From: an uncultured Lachnospiraceae bacterium
Lineage (GTDB): Bacteria > Bacillota > Clostridia > Lachnospirales > Lachnospiraceae
NCBI GenBank assembly: GCA_910579495.1
Contig: CAJTVD010000003.1
Coordinates: forward strand, 84,136 to 148,135
DNA: 64,000 nucleotides
Direction: 5' to 3'
Shown piece after piece: positions 1 through 9,416 of this stretch. Each line of letters opens with the position of its first letter. Position 1 is the stretch's first letter. A program made the translations under genes and the position numbers. The notes under the pieces were generated by a model that saw only the letters and a list, made by a program, of their open reading frames with translations, made no database searches and was not told the DNA's origin.

Positions 1-549
1 GGTATAGGTATGGGTTCCCACCAATATGCGATACTCCCTCCTGACCCCATTAACCACTGCCGGTTTTCCTTCTTCCTCCAAGGGAATCCCGAAAATCCCC
101 AGGCCCTTCTCCCCCATCTCTTCAAACCAAACCGAAACGACATAGGGTATCCCTGCCTTTCCTTTTTCTTCAAATACAAGCTCCACCACACTCCCATAGT
201 GGATATCCGTATTGGGTTTTTCCACATAGCAAACCTGCCTCCCCGATTCTTTTTCCATAACGGAAATGAAAGTTTTCCCGGGAATAGACAGCTCATGGTC
301 TGAAAAATGTAAAAAAGCCATATCAAAGTCTTTGGGGCTTGTAAACTCCTGTACTATTGTATCTTCCTCTGCCAGGTAATAAATGACCTGCTCTTCCTTA
401 TCGTACCCCATATGGGTGGCAAAATACGGAATTTTCCCATAAAATTCCACCACAAACAAAACCAGTAGCACCGCGAATACCAGCCCCGCCAAAGCCAGCC
501 CCTTTATAAACTCCCTTTTTTTCAGCTTTTCCAAGATTTTTGCCGCCAT
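1..549 (-). CDS. Partial membrane-anchored protein of unknown function (3' end beyond window)
   Basis: An open frame of 183 codons runs from an ATG at 549 to the window edge without a stop. An AGAGGG ribosome binding site precedes the start and the upstream gene ends about 30 bases away. The protein starts with a basic stretch (KILEKLKKREFIKG) and then one hydrophobic segment at about residues 17-37. A long hydrophilic, acidic region follows, so the visible part looks like a single N-terminal anchor with an external domain. I recognise no family motif. Position at the distal end of a polysaccharide operon suggests a role in envelope glycan assembly or attachment, but that is only context. The C-terminus is missing. 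Confidence 0.7.
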   Translation of the reverse strand, partial: MAAKILEKLKKREFIKGLALAGLVFAVLLVLFVVEFYGKIPYFATHMGYDKEEQVIYYLAEEDTIVQEFTSPKDFDMAFLHFSDHELSIPGKTFISVMEKESGRQVCYVEKPNTDIHYGSVVELVFEEKGKAGIPYVVSVWFEEMGEKGLGIFGIPLEEEGKPAVVNGVRREYRILVGTHTYT

Positions 550-579
550 ATGTTTTCCCTCTATGGTATCCTAGCCATT

Positions 580-2274
580 TTACCACTCACGCCCGCTGTT
601 ATTCAGTCTCTTTTCAAAATATTTTTCATTTGCCCGGAATCCGCTTCCCACATCTTCCCCACGGAGCCCAATCAATTCCAGCACTTGTTGGTAAGGCGTG
701 CCGGGGAAAGCATGGTAACCGCACTGGTCGCTCCCTACCGGAACTGCTATTTGTATTCCCTGCCATTCTACCACCGCAGTTTCCCTCCACTCATAGTCCT
801 CCTGCCCTACCAGATTGTCCCTGTCAAACTCCTGCCAGGCTGTCCATATCCCTCCAGCCATAAACGCCAGAAAAAATATCCATGAGAAAAACTGGCTCCC
901 ACGCCGTCCCTGCGTAAATATGGCCGAAAACACAATACATACCGGAAGAAGAAGGTATACCACACCGTATCTCATCAGCGGCGCGGTAAAAATCCATACT
1001 GCCAGGCCTGAAAGCACAAAAATCAGCAAGATATTGTGCAATCCCTTATTCTTCTGCCCCACCCCCTTAAGCAAAAGCATCACAACTCCGGCAGCGGCAG
1101 CCAGCCCCAGCACAATTAACACCTGATAAAACACAGATTGCCCCGAAAACCATATGGGAATCCACTCCCTGAAAGGCATATCGTACAGGGAAACATCCTT
1201 GATCCCCCGCCCCCATACCATAATTTCCCTGCTGTCACAGGTAAGCACAGATTCCGGCATCTTCCAGTCAAAGGAAAAAAAGTCCAGCTGGGGATAGGGG
1301 TATAATAAATAGCCGGAGATTATGACATTTCTCACCGCCCAGGGTGCTACGGCTGCCGCCCCGGAGAACATATACCCCAAAACCGTCTTCCATCTTTTTT
1401 CCTTTACCAGTACAAAGAAGGGATAAACCGCAAAAAGCGCACAGGCCATGGTAGATAATTTAACCGTAACAGCCCATACACCCAGCAAACCAAGGAACGC
1501 ATAGGGTTCTGCTTCCCTAATCCCGGCTTCTGTAAATTCGCTCCATTTGGCACAAATATATAAAACCAGCAGCATAGGGAGAATGTCCGATGAAGGGGAA
1601 GACATTACCTCCCTGTTTAGCCAGATATACACTGCCATTGCAGCCTTAAAAAAGTCACAAAGCTGAAGGGGCTGCTTTTTTACCACATGGCTGCTCCCCA
1701 GGGCATATACCGAAAACATGCAGCACAAAAACCCATTCATCCCATGGAGGGACTGCCCTCCAAGCCATTTCAGGCTAAAGAGTGCCTGAAGGGGCATAAA
1801 AGCGCTGTTATATGCCAGCCGGTTATGCAGATTGCCCATACCTGGCACCACACCATATTCTTCTATCCACCGGATTGACTGGGCATGGTATAAATAAGTA
1901 TCATAAACCCCAGGACTTTGGGCAGTCAACAGTGCCGCCGCCAATACACAGATAACCGCAACGCCCCATTGTACCGCAGATATTTTCCCCAAAAAGGCCG
2001 CCATACTTTTAAGAGAGAAACTTTTCCGCCAATAATAAAACCCTATCGCCACTATGCCCGCAACCAATAAAGCCAGGCAAGCCCTTGCCCCTACCTTGTA
2101 AAAAATGCTGAACACCTGGGCATACACATCCAACGCCACAAGCCCTGCTGCCAGCAGCAGATCCAGGCTGCCAACCGACTGCCTGCATTCCTTGCCAAAC
2201 AGGCCTGCCACTCCGAACCCAAAAATAAGCGCCGCCCCAAAAATAATAAGCCAATTAACCAGAACTACAACCAA
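580..2274 (-). CDS. Polytopic membrane protein, GT-C-like (resembles LIC_10190 family)
   Basis: This 564-residue protein is dominated by hydrophobic segments, roughly 11-13 of them, with hydrophilic loops at about residues 125-160 and 335-380. The first large loop carries YDTYLYHAQSIRWIEEYG and then GNLHNRLAYNS, a pattern I associate with the LIC_10190-type membrane proteins found in glycan loci. The acidic-tyrosine loop is where GT-C transferases hold their catalytic acid, so a polyprenyl-phosphate-sugar-dependent transferase is plausible but unproven. The start is TTG, preceded by AAAGGAG six bases upstream; no ATG lies nearby. It follows the next membrane protein by 24 bases and is probably co-transcribed with it. 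Confidence 0.75.
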   Translation of the reverse strand: MVVVLVNWLIIFGAALIFGFGVAGLFGKECRQSVGSLDLLLAAGLVALDVYAQVFSIFYKVGARACLALLVAGIVAIGFYYWRKSFSLKSMAAFLGKISAVQWGVAVICVLAAALLTAQSPGVYDTYLYHAQSIRWIEEYGVVPGMGNLHNRLAYNSAFMPLQALFSLKWLGGQSLHGMNGFLCCMFSVYALGSSHVVKKQPLQLCDFFKAAMAVYIWLNREVMSSPSSDILPMLLVLYICAKWSEFTEAGIREAEPYAFLGLLGVWAVTVKLSTMACALFAVYPFFVLVKEKRWKTVLGYMFSGAAAVAPWAVRNVIISGYLLYPYPQLDFFSFDWKMPESVLTCDSREIMVWGRGIKDVSLYDMPFREWIPIWFSGQSVFYQVLIVLGLAAAAGVVMLLLKGVGQKNKGLHNILLIFVLSGLAVWIFTAPLMRYGVVYLLLPVCIVFSAIFTQGRRGSQFFSWIFFLAFMAGGIWTAWQEFDRDNLVGQEDYEWRETAVVEWQGIQIAVPVGSDQCGYHAFPGTPYQQVLELIGLRGEDVGSGFRANEKYFEKRLNNSGREW

Positions 2275-2298
2275 CTGCTGCTCCTTTCGCTCCCCCTG

Positions 2299-4188
2299 CT
2301 ATGCCGGAACCACCAAATATAATCCAAACCTCCCGTCCCCACTGCCGGCCGCCAGATGGTAATCCTTCCCATGGTATCGGATACAATTTGTTTCATATCT
2401 TTCCATTAGAATGCAGTCCGGGACAAACTCCGCCTTCTCATACTTTCCTGTGCCATTCTCCACCATAATATGCCTGATCTCATAGTCATCGCCCAGCATT
2501 CCCCAGATAGGATATTCATAGGTGTTCCCTCCTATGATAAGCCCCACACTCCTGCTGCCGGATTCCTGGATTGCTTTCACCAACGCCGGGTATTCTTCAC
2601 GGTTGCTGTCATGATATGCAAAATATCCCCTCTCCTTTGTAAAAGGTGCCAGTTCACGCAAATACTGTATTTCCCGATAATAATTTACCAGGCATCCGGC
2701 AGCCAAAAACAAACATAGCAAACGCCATACCTGTTTTTTCAGTTTTTGCCCCATATCAGAAACCTGGATTGCCACGAACAGGGAAAGCAGGGCAAAATAG
2801 CCAATCATATATCTGTTTATGAACCGTTCCCAGCGCAAAGCAGCACAGAAAACAAGAAAAGATACCACCGCGTACACAGAAAACCCTCTCCCCAGCCTCC
2901 CCTGATGTTTTCTTCTTATAAGATACCATATAAACAGCAAAAGGGACACTGTAAGCAGAAACATGTTCAGCGCCACATCACAGTTCAGCGCAGGAAAATC
3001 CGGGAAAGCGAAAACCTGCCCGTCCTCAGAAATCGCCGGGTCATTGAGGTCCAATTTCATAAAGCCAGCAGCAGCATACAAAAATCTTTCTATTAATATC
3101 CTGGTAGTCTCTACCTTTTCCGAAGCCAGGTTAAATGTAAAATTTTTCAGAAAATTTATCAGCACATATTGAGGCCTCCAGGTTCCAACTAACTGTCTCT
3201 GCCCTACCGCTGAATGCGCCATTGTGCCAAATGCCATGGCATTAAAGAGCATCCCCGGCAGGACAATCATTCCCAGGACTGCAGCTGCCACAAGCAGGTA
3301 TTTTCCCATTACCCAAAACCTTGCCTTCCTTTTAAGGCAAAGCAAAAACAGCCATACCAGGAACAGGAGCATTGCAAAGCATACAGAAGGCTTTGCAAGA
3401 TACCCCAGGGCAACGCTGGCCGCCCCATAGAGAATTCTTTCCCCTGCCGTTTTGTTCCATTCCAGCGGTTTTTCTGACTCCACCAAGGGGAACATCAGGT
3501 AAATAAATGCAAGCAGCCACATGGCAGAAAAATTATCTACCTGTGTGGTGGTTGCCTCCGCCAGGGCAATAGGCATACACAGATAAAAAAGCGATGCCAA
3601 AAGCGCCATATTTTTCTGGAGCCCAATCCTTCTGGCAATTCCCGCCAGAAGAACCGCATTGGTCCCATAGGATAGGCATTGCAAAAGATTCATCAGGCCA
3701 TCGTGATGGCTTCCCCCTAACATATATACAGACAAGTTCACATAAGCCCCAAGCACCGGGCTGGCAATCTGCCTTTCAATATGCGTAGCATATGGGAGCA
3801 CTGACTGATTCTGTGACCAGTTGGCAATCCGCGCCAGATGGTAGGTCATAGAATCCCAATTATAGGGTACAGATTTCAGGGCATAATAAAATACGGCAAG
3901 AAATAAAAGTATTTCCCCTAAAAGAAAAACATTTACCAGGGACAGGGACGGCCTTCCTAACCGGAAAGCCGGCCATTTCCTGTTCCTTATTACCCTTACC
4001 ACCAGGATAACATCCAACAGCAAGCAGGACGCCGCCAGTGTATATGCATTCAGCCTGTAAAAAAGTGACCACATAAGGGTGATCCCGGTTAACAGCAGGG
4101 TCCATATCACCACTGCTTTTACATACCTTTCCGTCTTATCCTGTTCCCTGTACAAGTTCAAAAACAGCAATATGAATAAACCCACCAA
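2299..4188 (-). CDS. Glycosyltransferase family 39-like integral membrane protein (GT-C fold)
   Basis: The protein has 629 residues and about 12 hydrophobic segments. The first periplasm-type loop contains NWDSMTYHLARIANW, placing an acidic residue next to a YH pair as in GT39/ArnT-type transferases, which use lipid-linked sugars outside the membrane. A soluble tail of about 110 residues follows the last membrane segment. The start is TTG with AAGGAG seven bases upstream; a GTG codon directly follows and is an alternative. The ABC exporter gene ends 16 bases upstream. Together with the next gene it makes a pair of large membrane transferases at the distal end of the operon, suggesting late decoration of exported polymer. 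The substrate is unknown. Confidence 0.8.
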   Translation of the reverse strand: MVGLFILLFLNLYREQDKTERYVKAVVIWTLLLTGITLMWSLFYRLNAYTLAASCLLLDVILVVRVIRNRKWPAFRLGRPSLSLVNVFLLGEILLFLAVFYYALKSVPYNWDSMTYHLARIANWSQNQSVLPYATHIERQIASPVLGAYVNLSVYMLGGSHHDGLMNLLQCLSYGTNAVLLAGIARRIGLQKNMALLASLFYLCMPIALAEATTTQVDNFSAMWLLAFIYLMFPLVESEKPLEWNKTAGERILYGAASVALGYLAKPSVCFAMLLFLVWLFLLCLKRKARFWVMGKYLLVAAAVLGMIVLPGMLFNAMAFGTMAHSAVGQRQLVGTWRPQYVLINFLKNFTFNLASEKVETTRILIERFLYAAAGFMKLDLNDPAISEDGQVFAFPDFPALNCDVALNMFLLTVSLLLFIWYLIRRKHQGRLGRGFSVYAVVSFLVFCAALRWERFINRYMIGYFALLSLFVAIQVSDMGQKLKKQVWRLLCLFLAAGCLVNYYREIQYLRELAPFTKERGYFAYHDSNREEYPALVKAIQESGSRSVGLIIGGNTYEYPIWGMLGDDYEIRHIMVENGTGKYEKAEFVPDCILMERYETNCIRYHGKDYHLAAGSGDGRFGLYLVVPA

Positions 4189-4204
4189 CTCCCCACTCCT
4201 TACA

Positions 4205-5944
4205 CTATTCCTTTACCTGAACCGCCTTCCCATCCCCGATTTCATACACCAGGTCACAGTCCTTAATAGTGGAGAGACGGTGGGCAATAATAATCAGCGT
4301 CATTTTGCCATGCAGTGACTCTATGGCATCCATAACCGCCTTTTCTGTGTCATTATCCAGGGCGGAGGTGGCTTCATCCAGCACAAGGATCTCAGGATTA
4401 TGGTACAAAGCCCTGGCAATACCAATCCTCTGCCTTTGCCCGCCGGATAACCTGACTCCCATTTCCCCAATCTGGGTATCCAGCCCACTGGGAAGCTCCC
4501 TTATCATCTGTGCAAGCTGCGCCTGTTCCACGGCATAGCTTAACATTTCCTCATTGATTTCCCCCTCGTCAACACCAAAGGCAATATTATTTCTGATAGT
4601 ATCATCCATCAGATATATGTTCTGCGGAATGTAGCCAATAATCCGGTGCCATCCCTCCAGATTATCAAAAATATCCGCCCCGTCTACATACGCCCCACCC
4701 TCCGATGGCTGCAATAGCCCCATGATGATATCTGCAAGGGTTGTCTTTCCCGCGCCTGACTGCCCGATAAAGGCAATAGAGCTTTTTCTGGCAATACATA
4801 GATCCAGATGGCGGAGCACATATTTATCAGAACCTGCATACCGGAAGGACAAGTCCCTGATTTCTATTTTGTCCCTGAAGGCAATCCCCTCCACGGTTTT
4901 TTCTTTACCAGTTTTTACCCTGTTTAGCTCGTCCACCTCTTTCAGGTCCTCAAAAATAGAGGTAATTGCCGCCTTATAGTACATAATGGTACCTAAATAC
5001 TCGGTAATCCGGTTAAAAGAGGGCAACAGGCGGAATGCTGCCACAGCAAATACGGAAAGCACCGGTACAAAATAAGTAATATCCGCCCCACGCCACCAGA
5101 ATTTAATAGCAATTGCCCCCAGGAGCCCGCAGATACAAAGGGACTCAATGATAGGCTTGGGCATCATCAGCAGGGTATGGTAAGTATACTCACTTTTCGC
5201 ATGTCCCCTGTATGCCTCATCATATTTATTATAAAAGAACTGTTCCTTATTTAAGATCTTAACCTCTTTGATGCCCCCAAAAGCCTGCTGCACCCACTTA
5301 TTCAGCGACATCTCATAATATCTGTTCCTCTCCCCCATTTTCAGCAAATATTTTTTGTAAACTTTTAAGGAGAGGCACATCATTATCCCCAGGAGGAAGA
5401 CTACCGAAATGGTAATCGTTTTGTCCTTTATCAGAAGAAAAACCCCAAGTGCAGCGCAAACCATCAGCTCCGTCAAAAGCTTGATCCCTGCCTGGAGAGC
5501 CCCAAAAAAGTTTCCACTGTCTTCATTAATATTCCGCAGCAGCTCTGCCGTGCTTTTGGACACATGAAAAATATATGGCTGTGACATATAACACTGGACC
5601 ATTCTGTCCGCCAGCTTTCTCTGGTTCTCAAAAATAAAACGGTACTGCCTGTTATACATATATATCAGAAAAATGTTCTTAAGGAAATAAATAGCTATCA
5701 TAGAAACCAGCAGCAGCATGATCAGCGGCTTAATGGAAGCCATATGAAAAAAACTATAAATTCTGATATATATCTGCTGTTCCAGCATGGCTTCCGGGTC
5801 CATTATGCCATCAATGATCGGCAGGATGACAGATACCGCCAAAAGCTCCAGCCCTGAACCAATGCATATGATAATAAATAACCAAAACAACTCAATTTTC
5901 TGCTTGGAATTAAAAATATAATTTAGTTTTCTTATTACATCCAT
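4205..5944 (-). CDS. ABC transporter, fused permease and ATPase (MsbA/PglK-like exporter)
   Basis: A half-transporter of 579 residues. The N-terminal half (about 15-340) has six predicted membrane segments of the ABC exporter type, and the C-terminal half is a nucleotide-binding domain. Visible motifs are Walker A GQSGAGKT (394-401), signature LSGGQ (499-503), Walker B ILVLDE (519-524) and the switch histidine in IIIAHRLST (about 555). Homodimers of this type flip lipid-linked oligosaccharides (PglK, MsbA) or export other lipids. A clear paralogue sits at 32385-34169 in the same operon. Start is ATG. The gene lies 42 bases after the preceding transferase. Whether it duplicates the Wzx flippase function or moves a different lipid-linked intermediate cannot be told from sequence. 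Confidence 0.9.
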   Translation of the reverse strand: MDVIRKLNYIFNSKQKIELFWLFIIICIGSGLELLAVSVILPIIDGIMDPEAMLEQQIYIRIYSFFHMASIKPLIMLLLVSMIAIYFLKNIFLIYMYNRQYRFIFENQRKLADRMVQCYMSQPYIFHVSKSTAELLRNINEDSGNFFGALQAGIKLLTELMVCAALGVFLLIKDKTITISVVFLLGIMMCLSLKVYKKYLLKMGERNRYYEMSLNKWVQQAFGGIKEVKILNKEQFFYNKYDEAYRGHAKSEYTYHTLLMMPKPIIESLCICGLLGAIAIKFWWRGADITYFVPVLSVFAVAAFRLLPSFNRITEYLGTIMYYKAAITSIFEDLKEVDELNRVKTGKEKTVEGIAFRDKIEIRDLSFRYAGSDKYVLRHLDLCIARKSSIAFIGQSGAGKTTLADIIMGLLQPSEGGAYVDGADIFDNLEGWHRIIGYIPQNIYLMDDTIRNNIAFGVDEGEINEEMLSYAVEQAQLAQMIRELPSGLDTQIGEMGVRLSGGQRQRIGIARALYHNPEILVLDEATSALDNDTEKAVMDAIESLHGKMTLIIIAHRLSTIKDCDLVYEIGDGKAVQVKE

Positions 5945-5986
5945 GCAACGTTCCTCTCCTGTCCTTCCTGTTTGGCTTGCAGCAGC

Positions 5987-6991
5987 TCACCCATTTTTCC
6001 CATCCAGAGCCTGTGAAATCTCCCTGACCAGCAGCTTTGGGGAAAACTCCCCCTGGTATCCGTAATTTACTTCTTCCCTGTTTTTGATAAACGCCATGTC
6101 AATCTCCTCCGGGGATTGAAACACTTGCATATACCGGGGATCATAAAAATCAAATGCAGTTATCTTTTTATTATTGGTTAAAATTTTTTTATTGTATGCC
6201 ACCGCTTCCGAATACCTTTGGGTAGGATTGTCAAACTCCCTGTGCATAAGCTCCAAAATGCAATTTGTACGGGTGATCCGCCTGATATTCTCCCAATAGG
6301 GAACCGGCACATCCTGAAAAACAATCCCGTCACTCTCTTGCCGCGTCCCATTGTTGTGCACATAAAAGTCCGTTTTTACCCCCTCCCCATGGCATTTATT
6401 ATATATTTCCTTCAAAACCTCCGTCCTGTCGCCACCGCTTCCCAGATAATAGATATCCGTCTCTTCCCCTTTTTGCGTAACAGCTCCCATGCCAGTGTCC
6501 TCATCTGTCTTGGAAAAGACCAACGGATAGTAACGGTATCCAAACCTTCCACAGTCCTCCTTATTAATTGCGTATACCAAATCCATACAGCCAATAATCT
6601 CCTTGTATTTTGATACGCAAAACTGAACTTCCGGATCCACAATATACAATATGAATTTTAGGCCATTGTTTTTTTTCTTCAGTTTTTTTAGCACTTTCAT
6701 GTCAAGCTCCATAAGAAACCCGGAATTAAAAAACAGGATACAGTTTTCCATATCATTATGAAAAGGGACACGCAAAATGCTGAACCAGGGGTAAAAGAGA
6801 TTTTTCAAAAGAGGCCAGAAAGCCAACCTGCCTGCCGCCCGCTTTAACCGGAAATATAAAAAGCGCATGGCCCTGTTATCAATCAATTTTTCTATCAGTT
6901 CAACGCTTTCCATGTCCTGCAGGTCCATGAGCATACGGCTGGCACCTTCCCCCACATAACCTGTAACATAAAAATGTCTTTCCTTGCCCAT
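5987..6991 (-). CDS. Putative glycosyltransferase (GT-B/GT4-like, divergent)
   Basis: A soluble protein of 334 residues with no signal peptide. The central part shows a Rossmann-like run (LKFILYIVDPEV, then MDLVYAINKEDCGRFGYRY) and the C-terminal third has YLGSGGDRTEVLKEI, EYSEAVAYNKKILTNN-like text and FYDPRYMQVF. This pattern is typical of divergent GT-B lipopolysaccharide-biosynthesis proteins in which the acceptor half is poorly conserved. The start ATG is preceded by GGGGGAAGAG. It sits between a Wzy-like gene and an ABC exporter. A transferase role fits fold and context; donor and acceptor are unknown. Confidence 0.65.
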   Translation of the reverse strand: MGKERHFYVTGYVGEGASRMLMDLQDMESVELIEKLIDNRAMRFLYFRLKRAAGRLAFWPLLKNLFYPWFSILRVPFHNDMENCILFFNSGFLMELDMKVLKKLKKKNNGLKFILYIVDPEVQFCVSKYKEIIGCMDLVYAINKEDCGRFGYRYYPLVFSKTDEDTGMGAVTQKGEETDIYYLGSGGDRTEVLKEIYNKCHGEGVKTDFYVHNNGTRQESDGIVFQDVPVPYWENIRRITRTNCILELMHREFDNPTQRYSEAVAYNKKILTNNKKITAFDFYDPRYMQVFQSPEEIDMAFIKNREEVNYGYQGEFSPKLLVREISQALDGKNG

Positions 6992-7091
6992 CTCTTCCCC
7001 CGTAATTATAATCTAATCCCCGGCACAGCACAACCAAATCTTATGCTTACCAATAACATCCGTTTCTACTGATTTATTATATCTTATCCAT

Positions 7092-8651
7092 TTACTCTTT
7101 TCCCCTATCCCGCTTCAGGCTGCCCCAATACCCCCAAACCAGGTATCCTGCCAGCGTTACCACAAAAATCACCCTTACCGTATCCCTTAATCTGTCAAAA
7201 GCAATTGTCTCGCCGCCAAACTTATACATACCTTCCTCCCCGGCTGTATAACCATAAAATACGGCATCCACATCCTTCACTGCCTCCGAATACGGAATAA
7301 AAGTCTTCTCTCCCTCAATATCGCAATACTTTTCTCCTACATAGGCAGTCTCAGGCAGGCCGCCCAAAAAATAAAAGGCTCCCCCTGCAGCCATCCCTAA
7401 TGCCAGCGACAGAAAAACTGCCTTTATTTCTCCCTTTAATCCTGCATTTCTTCCCCCTCTCCCAAACACCTCCGGCAAAGAAATCCCGATTTCCCTGTCC
7501 AAAAATCCGCACAGCAAAACCTTCCTTCCGTTTCTGCAAAGGGAAAAAAGATAGCCCGCAATAATAAGCAGGGACAGGTTCTTAAAGGACAGGTTAAAGA
7601 GGAACGGTTCTATTACCCCTGCAATAGCAAAAGACAGCAAAATGCTCAGCCCCCTGGCATCCTGCTTTTTCATACTGGCATAAATGGCATAAAGATAACC
7701 TGCACATACAAGCACAAACAGTATGATACCGCCATAGAGCAATAAAGTTACATAGGAGCTGTCAAGGGCGTACGTGTGGCTGGCATAAATCCTATTCCCC
7801 AAAAGAGTAAGGGGATTTTCCTGTAAATATAACCGCGACGCATAAAATCTCCGGTTCAGCACTTTATTTAGGAAATCAAATAAAGGCGTGTCCGGCTCCA
7901 CAATAAGGGGCGCAAATAATGAAAACAAAACACATGCCGGAAACAAACACTGGATTAACACTTTTTCTGCCCTGCAGAACTTTTTCCTATATGTAAAATA
8001 CAGATTAAAAGCGATAAAAAGGGTAACCAGCATAAACCCGGTATAACTCACAGAATATAAAAACACCACAAAATTCCCCAGCATGGTCCATACATACGCT
8101 TTCATCCTGTCCCTGTTATTTTCAATACCAAATAAAATAAGCACTACTAATACCGCATAAGAAACATGCAGAACATTAGGATGGGAATACCCGCTCCCTT
8201 TCCGAAGGATATCCATCCCGAATTTGTGATGTGCCAGCACAATCTCACTGCCAATTCCCAGCATAGACTTCAGCACCATCGCCCCAAATCCCAAAGCCCC
8301 CACTGCCAGCCCGATTTTCATCATCCTGTGAACCGGAATATTTTTAAATCCCATCATTGTGACCAAAAATACCAGCGCGCTTTTTTCCCCTGAATTTCTA
8401 TAGACCAAAAGACCCAGCATGGCTAGGGCAGCCATTGCAATAAATTCCCGCAGGTCATAACTGGTTAACACGATTTTCACAAAGGCAAAAAATGCCGCCA
8501 AAACAAGACAGGCCTTAAATACACCCTGCCCATCATAAAAGCCTGTCATTTTGGCTAGAAATAAAATGCAGAAAAATATATAATAACACAATTCGCTTAC
8601 TGGAATTGAACTTTTCATACCCTGTTTCATTTTGGAAGCCCTTCCTGTCAT
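7092..8651 (-). CDS. Wzy-like polysaccharide polymerase (membrane protein)
   Basis: The 519-residue protein has about 11-12 hydrophobic segments. It shares with the protein at 15851-17038 the arrangement of a short run 'GxxSHPNVLH' (here SGYSHPNVLHVSY) before a long hydrophobic stretch; the other copy has MGHPNALHCMVW. This glycine/histidine/proline/asparagine signature recurs in Wzy-type capsule polymerases of Gram-positive bacteria. A hydrophilic C-terminal region (about 440-490) ends with one more membrane segment. ATG start overlaps the upstream stop as ATGA. Function inferred: joining of lipid-linked repeat units on the outer membrane face. Two such polymerase-like genes in one operon is unusual. 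Confidence 0.75.
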   Translation of the reverse strand: MTGRASKMKQGMKSSIPVSELCYYIFFCILFLAKMTGFYDGQGVFKACLVLAAFFAFVKIVLTSYDLREFIAMAALAMLGLLVYRNSGEKSALVFLVTMMGFKNIPVHRMMKIGLAVGALGFGAMVLKSMLGIGSEIVLAHHKFGMDILRKGSGYSHPNVLHVSYAVLVVLILFGIENNRDRMKAYVWTMLGNFVVFLYSVSYTGFMLVTLFIAFNLYFTYRKKFCRAEKVLIQCLFPACVLFSLFAPLIVEPDTPLFDFLNKVLNRRFYASRLYLQENPLTLLGNRIYASHTYALDSSYVTLLLYGGIILFVLVCAGYLYAIYASMKKQDARGLSILLSFAIAGVIEPFLFNLSFKNLSLLIIAGYLFSLCRNGRKVLLCGFLDREIGISLPEVFGRGGRNAGLKGEIKAVFLSLALGMAAGGAFYFLGGLPETAYVGEKYCDIEGEKTFIPYSEAVKDVDAVFYGYTAGEEGMYKFGGETIAFDRLRDTVRVIFVVTLAGYLVWGYWGSLKRDRGKE

Positions 8652-9385
8652 TTACTTGTTCCTGTCCCCTTTATTCTTCTTTTTAGGGACAGATATCTCT
8701 CTTTTCCCAGGACCGCCGCCACCACCTTAATTATTTTAAAGTGGAGCTTGCTGTGCCAGGATGTCCAGCTTGCAAAATAATGGTGGATTGAAACAGTATT
8801 GTCCGTTATCTCAAAGCCCTGGGTCTCAAAGTTGAAACAGCAAAAATAATCCATGGGGTACACTGCCACCTTCCCCACCATCTGAAACTCCCCGTTTACC
8901 TTCATTCCTCCCCTGGCAAGGACACTGCTGACAACGTCAACGATATTTTCCCGGCGTCCATCAACCATTCCCCCAAACTCTTTACTTTCATATGCCTGCA
9001 TAATCTCCTTTAAAATCTTCTGCCCTGGTATAGAGCCGTATACCAGCCCCGGGTTTACCCTTCCCGGGTTTTCAAATCCCGTAAACCCTTCATTGGAAAG
9101 AATGCCCTCAGGTATTCTCCGCAGCAATTCCACATCTGTATCCAGAAAAACGCCCCCAAATTGGTTCAGGATATCGAATCTTGCATAATCTACCACAAAG
9201 GCCCACATTTTTTCTTCATAGGCTTTCTGTATATAGGAATTTTTGTTTACATCATAGTTCTCCTCATTCCACTCCCTGATTTCCCAGTCCGGCATGTAGG
9301 TTCTCCAGGAAGCAATGCATTTTTGTATCAGCCTGGGCTTTTTTTTATAGCCAAACCAGCAATAATGAATAATTTTGGGTATCAT
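8648..9385 (-). CDS. GT32 family glycosyltransferase with DXD motif (capsular polysaccharide type)
   Basis: The protein of 245 residues starts at MIPKIIHYCWFG, the standard N-terminus of GT32 (Och1/Gly_transf_sug) enzymes, so I place the start at 9385 with AGAGG upstream rather than at the longer ATG at 9439, which would overlap the previous gene. The core shows WAFVVDYARFDILNQFGG followed by the metal-binding FLDTDVELL (DXD). A conserved H-H pair (SIHHYFASW) is near the C-terminus. These enzymes transfer a hexose such as mannose or galactose from a nucleotide sugar in the cytosol. The stop overlaps the next start (ATGA). Confidence 0.88.
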   Translation of the reverse strand: MIPKIIHYCWFGYKKKPRLIQKCIASWRTYMPDWEIREWNEENYDVNKNSYIQKAYEEKMWAFVVDYARFDILNQFGGVFLDTDVELLRRIPEGILSNEGFTGFENPGRVNPGLVYGSIPGQKILKEIMQAYESKEFGGMVDGRRENIVDVVSSVLARGGMKVNGEFQMVGKVAVYPMDYFCCFNFETQGFEITDNTVSIHHYFASWTSWHSKLHFKIIKVVAAVLGKERYLSLKRRIKGTGTSK

Positions 9386-9416
9386 TTTCCTCTGCCCCCT
9401 TACTTCTGTAAGATTT

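Noticed and set aside
7005..7033. TTGTGC-17-TATAAT on the minus strand before the gene at 6991
   Set aside because: The -10 is only about 14 bases from the ATG, so transcription would start inside the ribosome site; not counted as a promoter.
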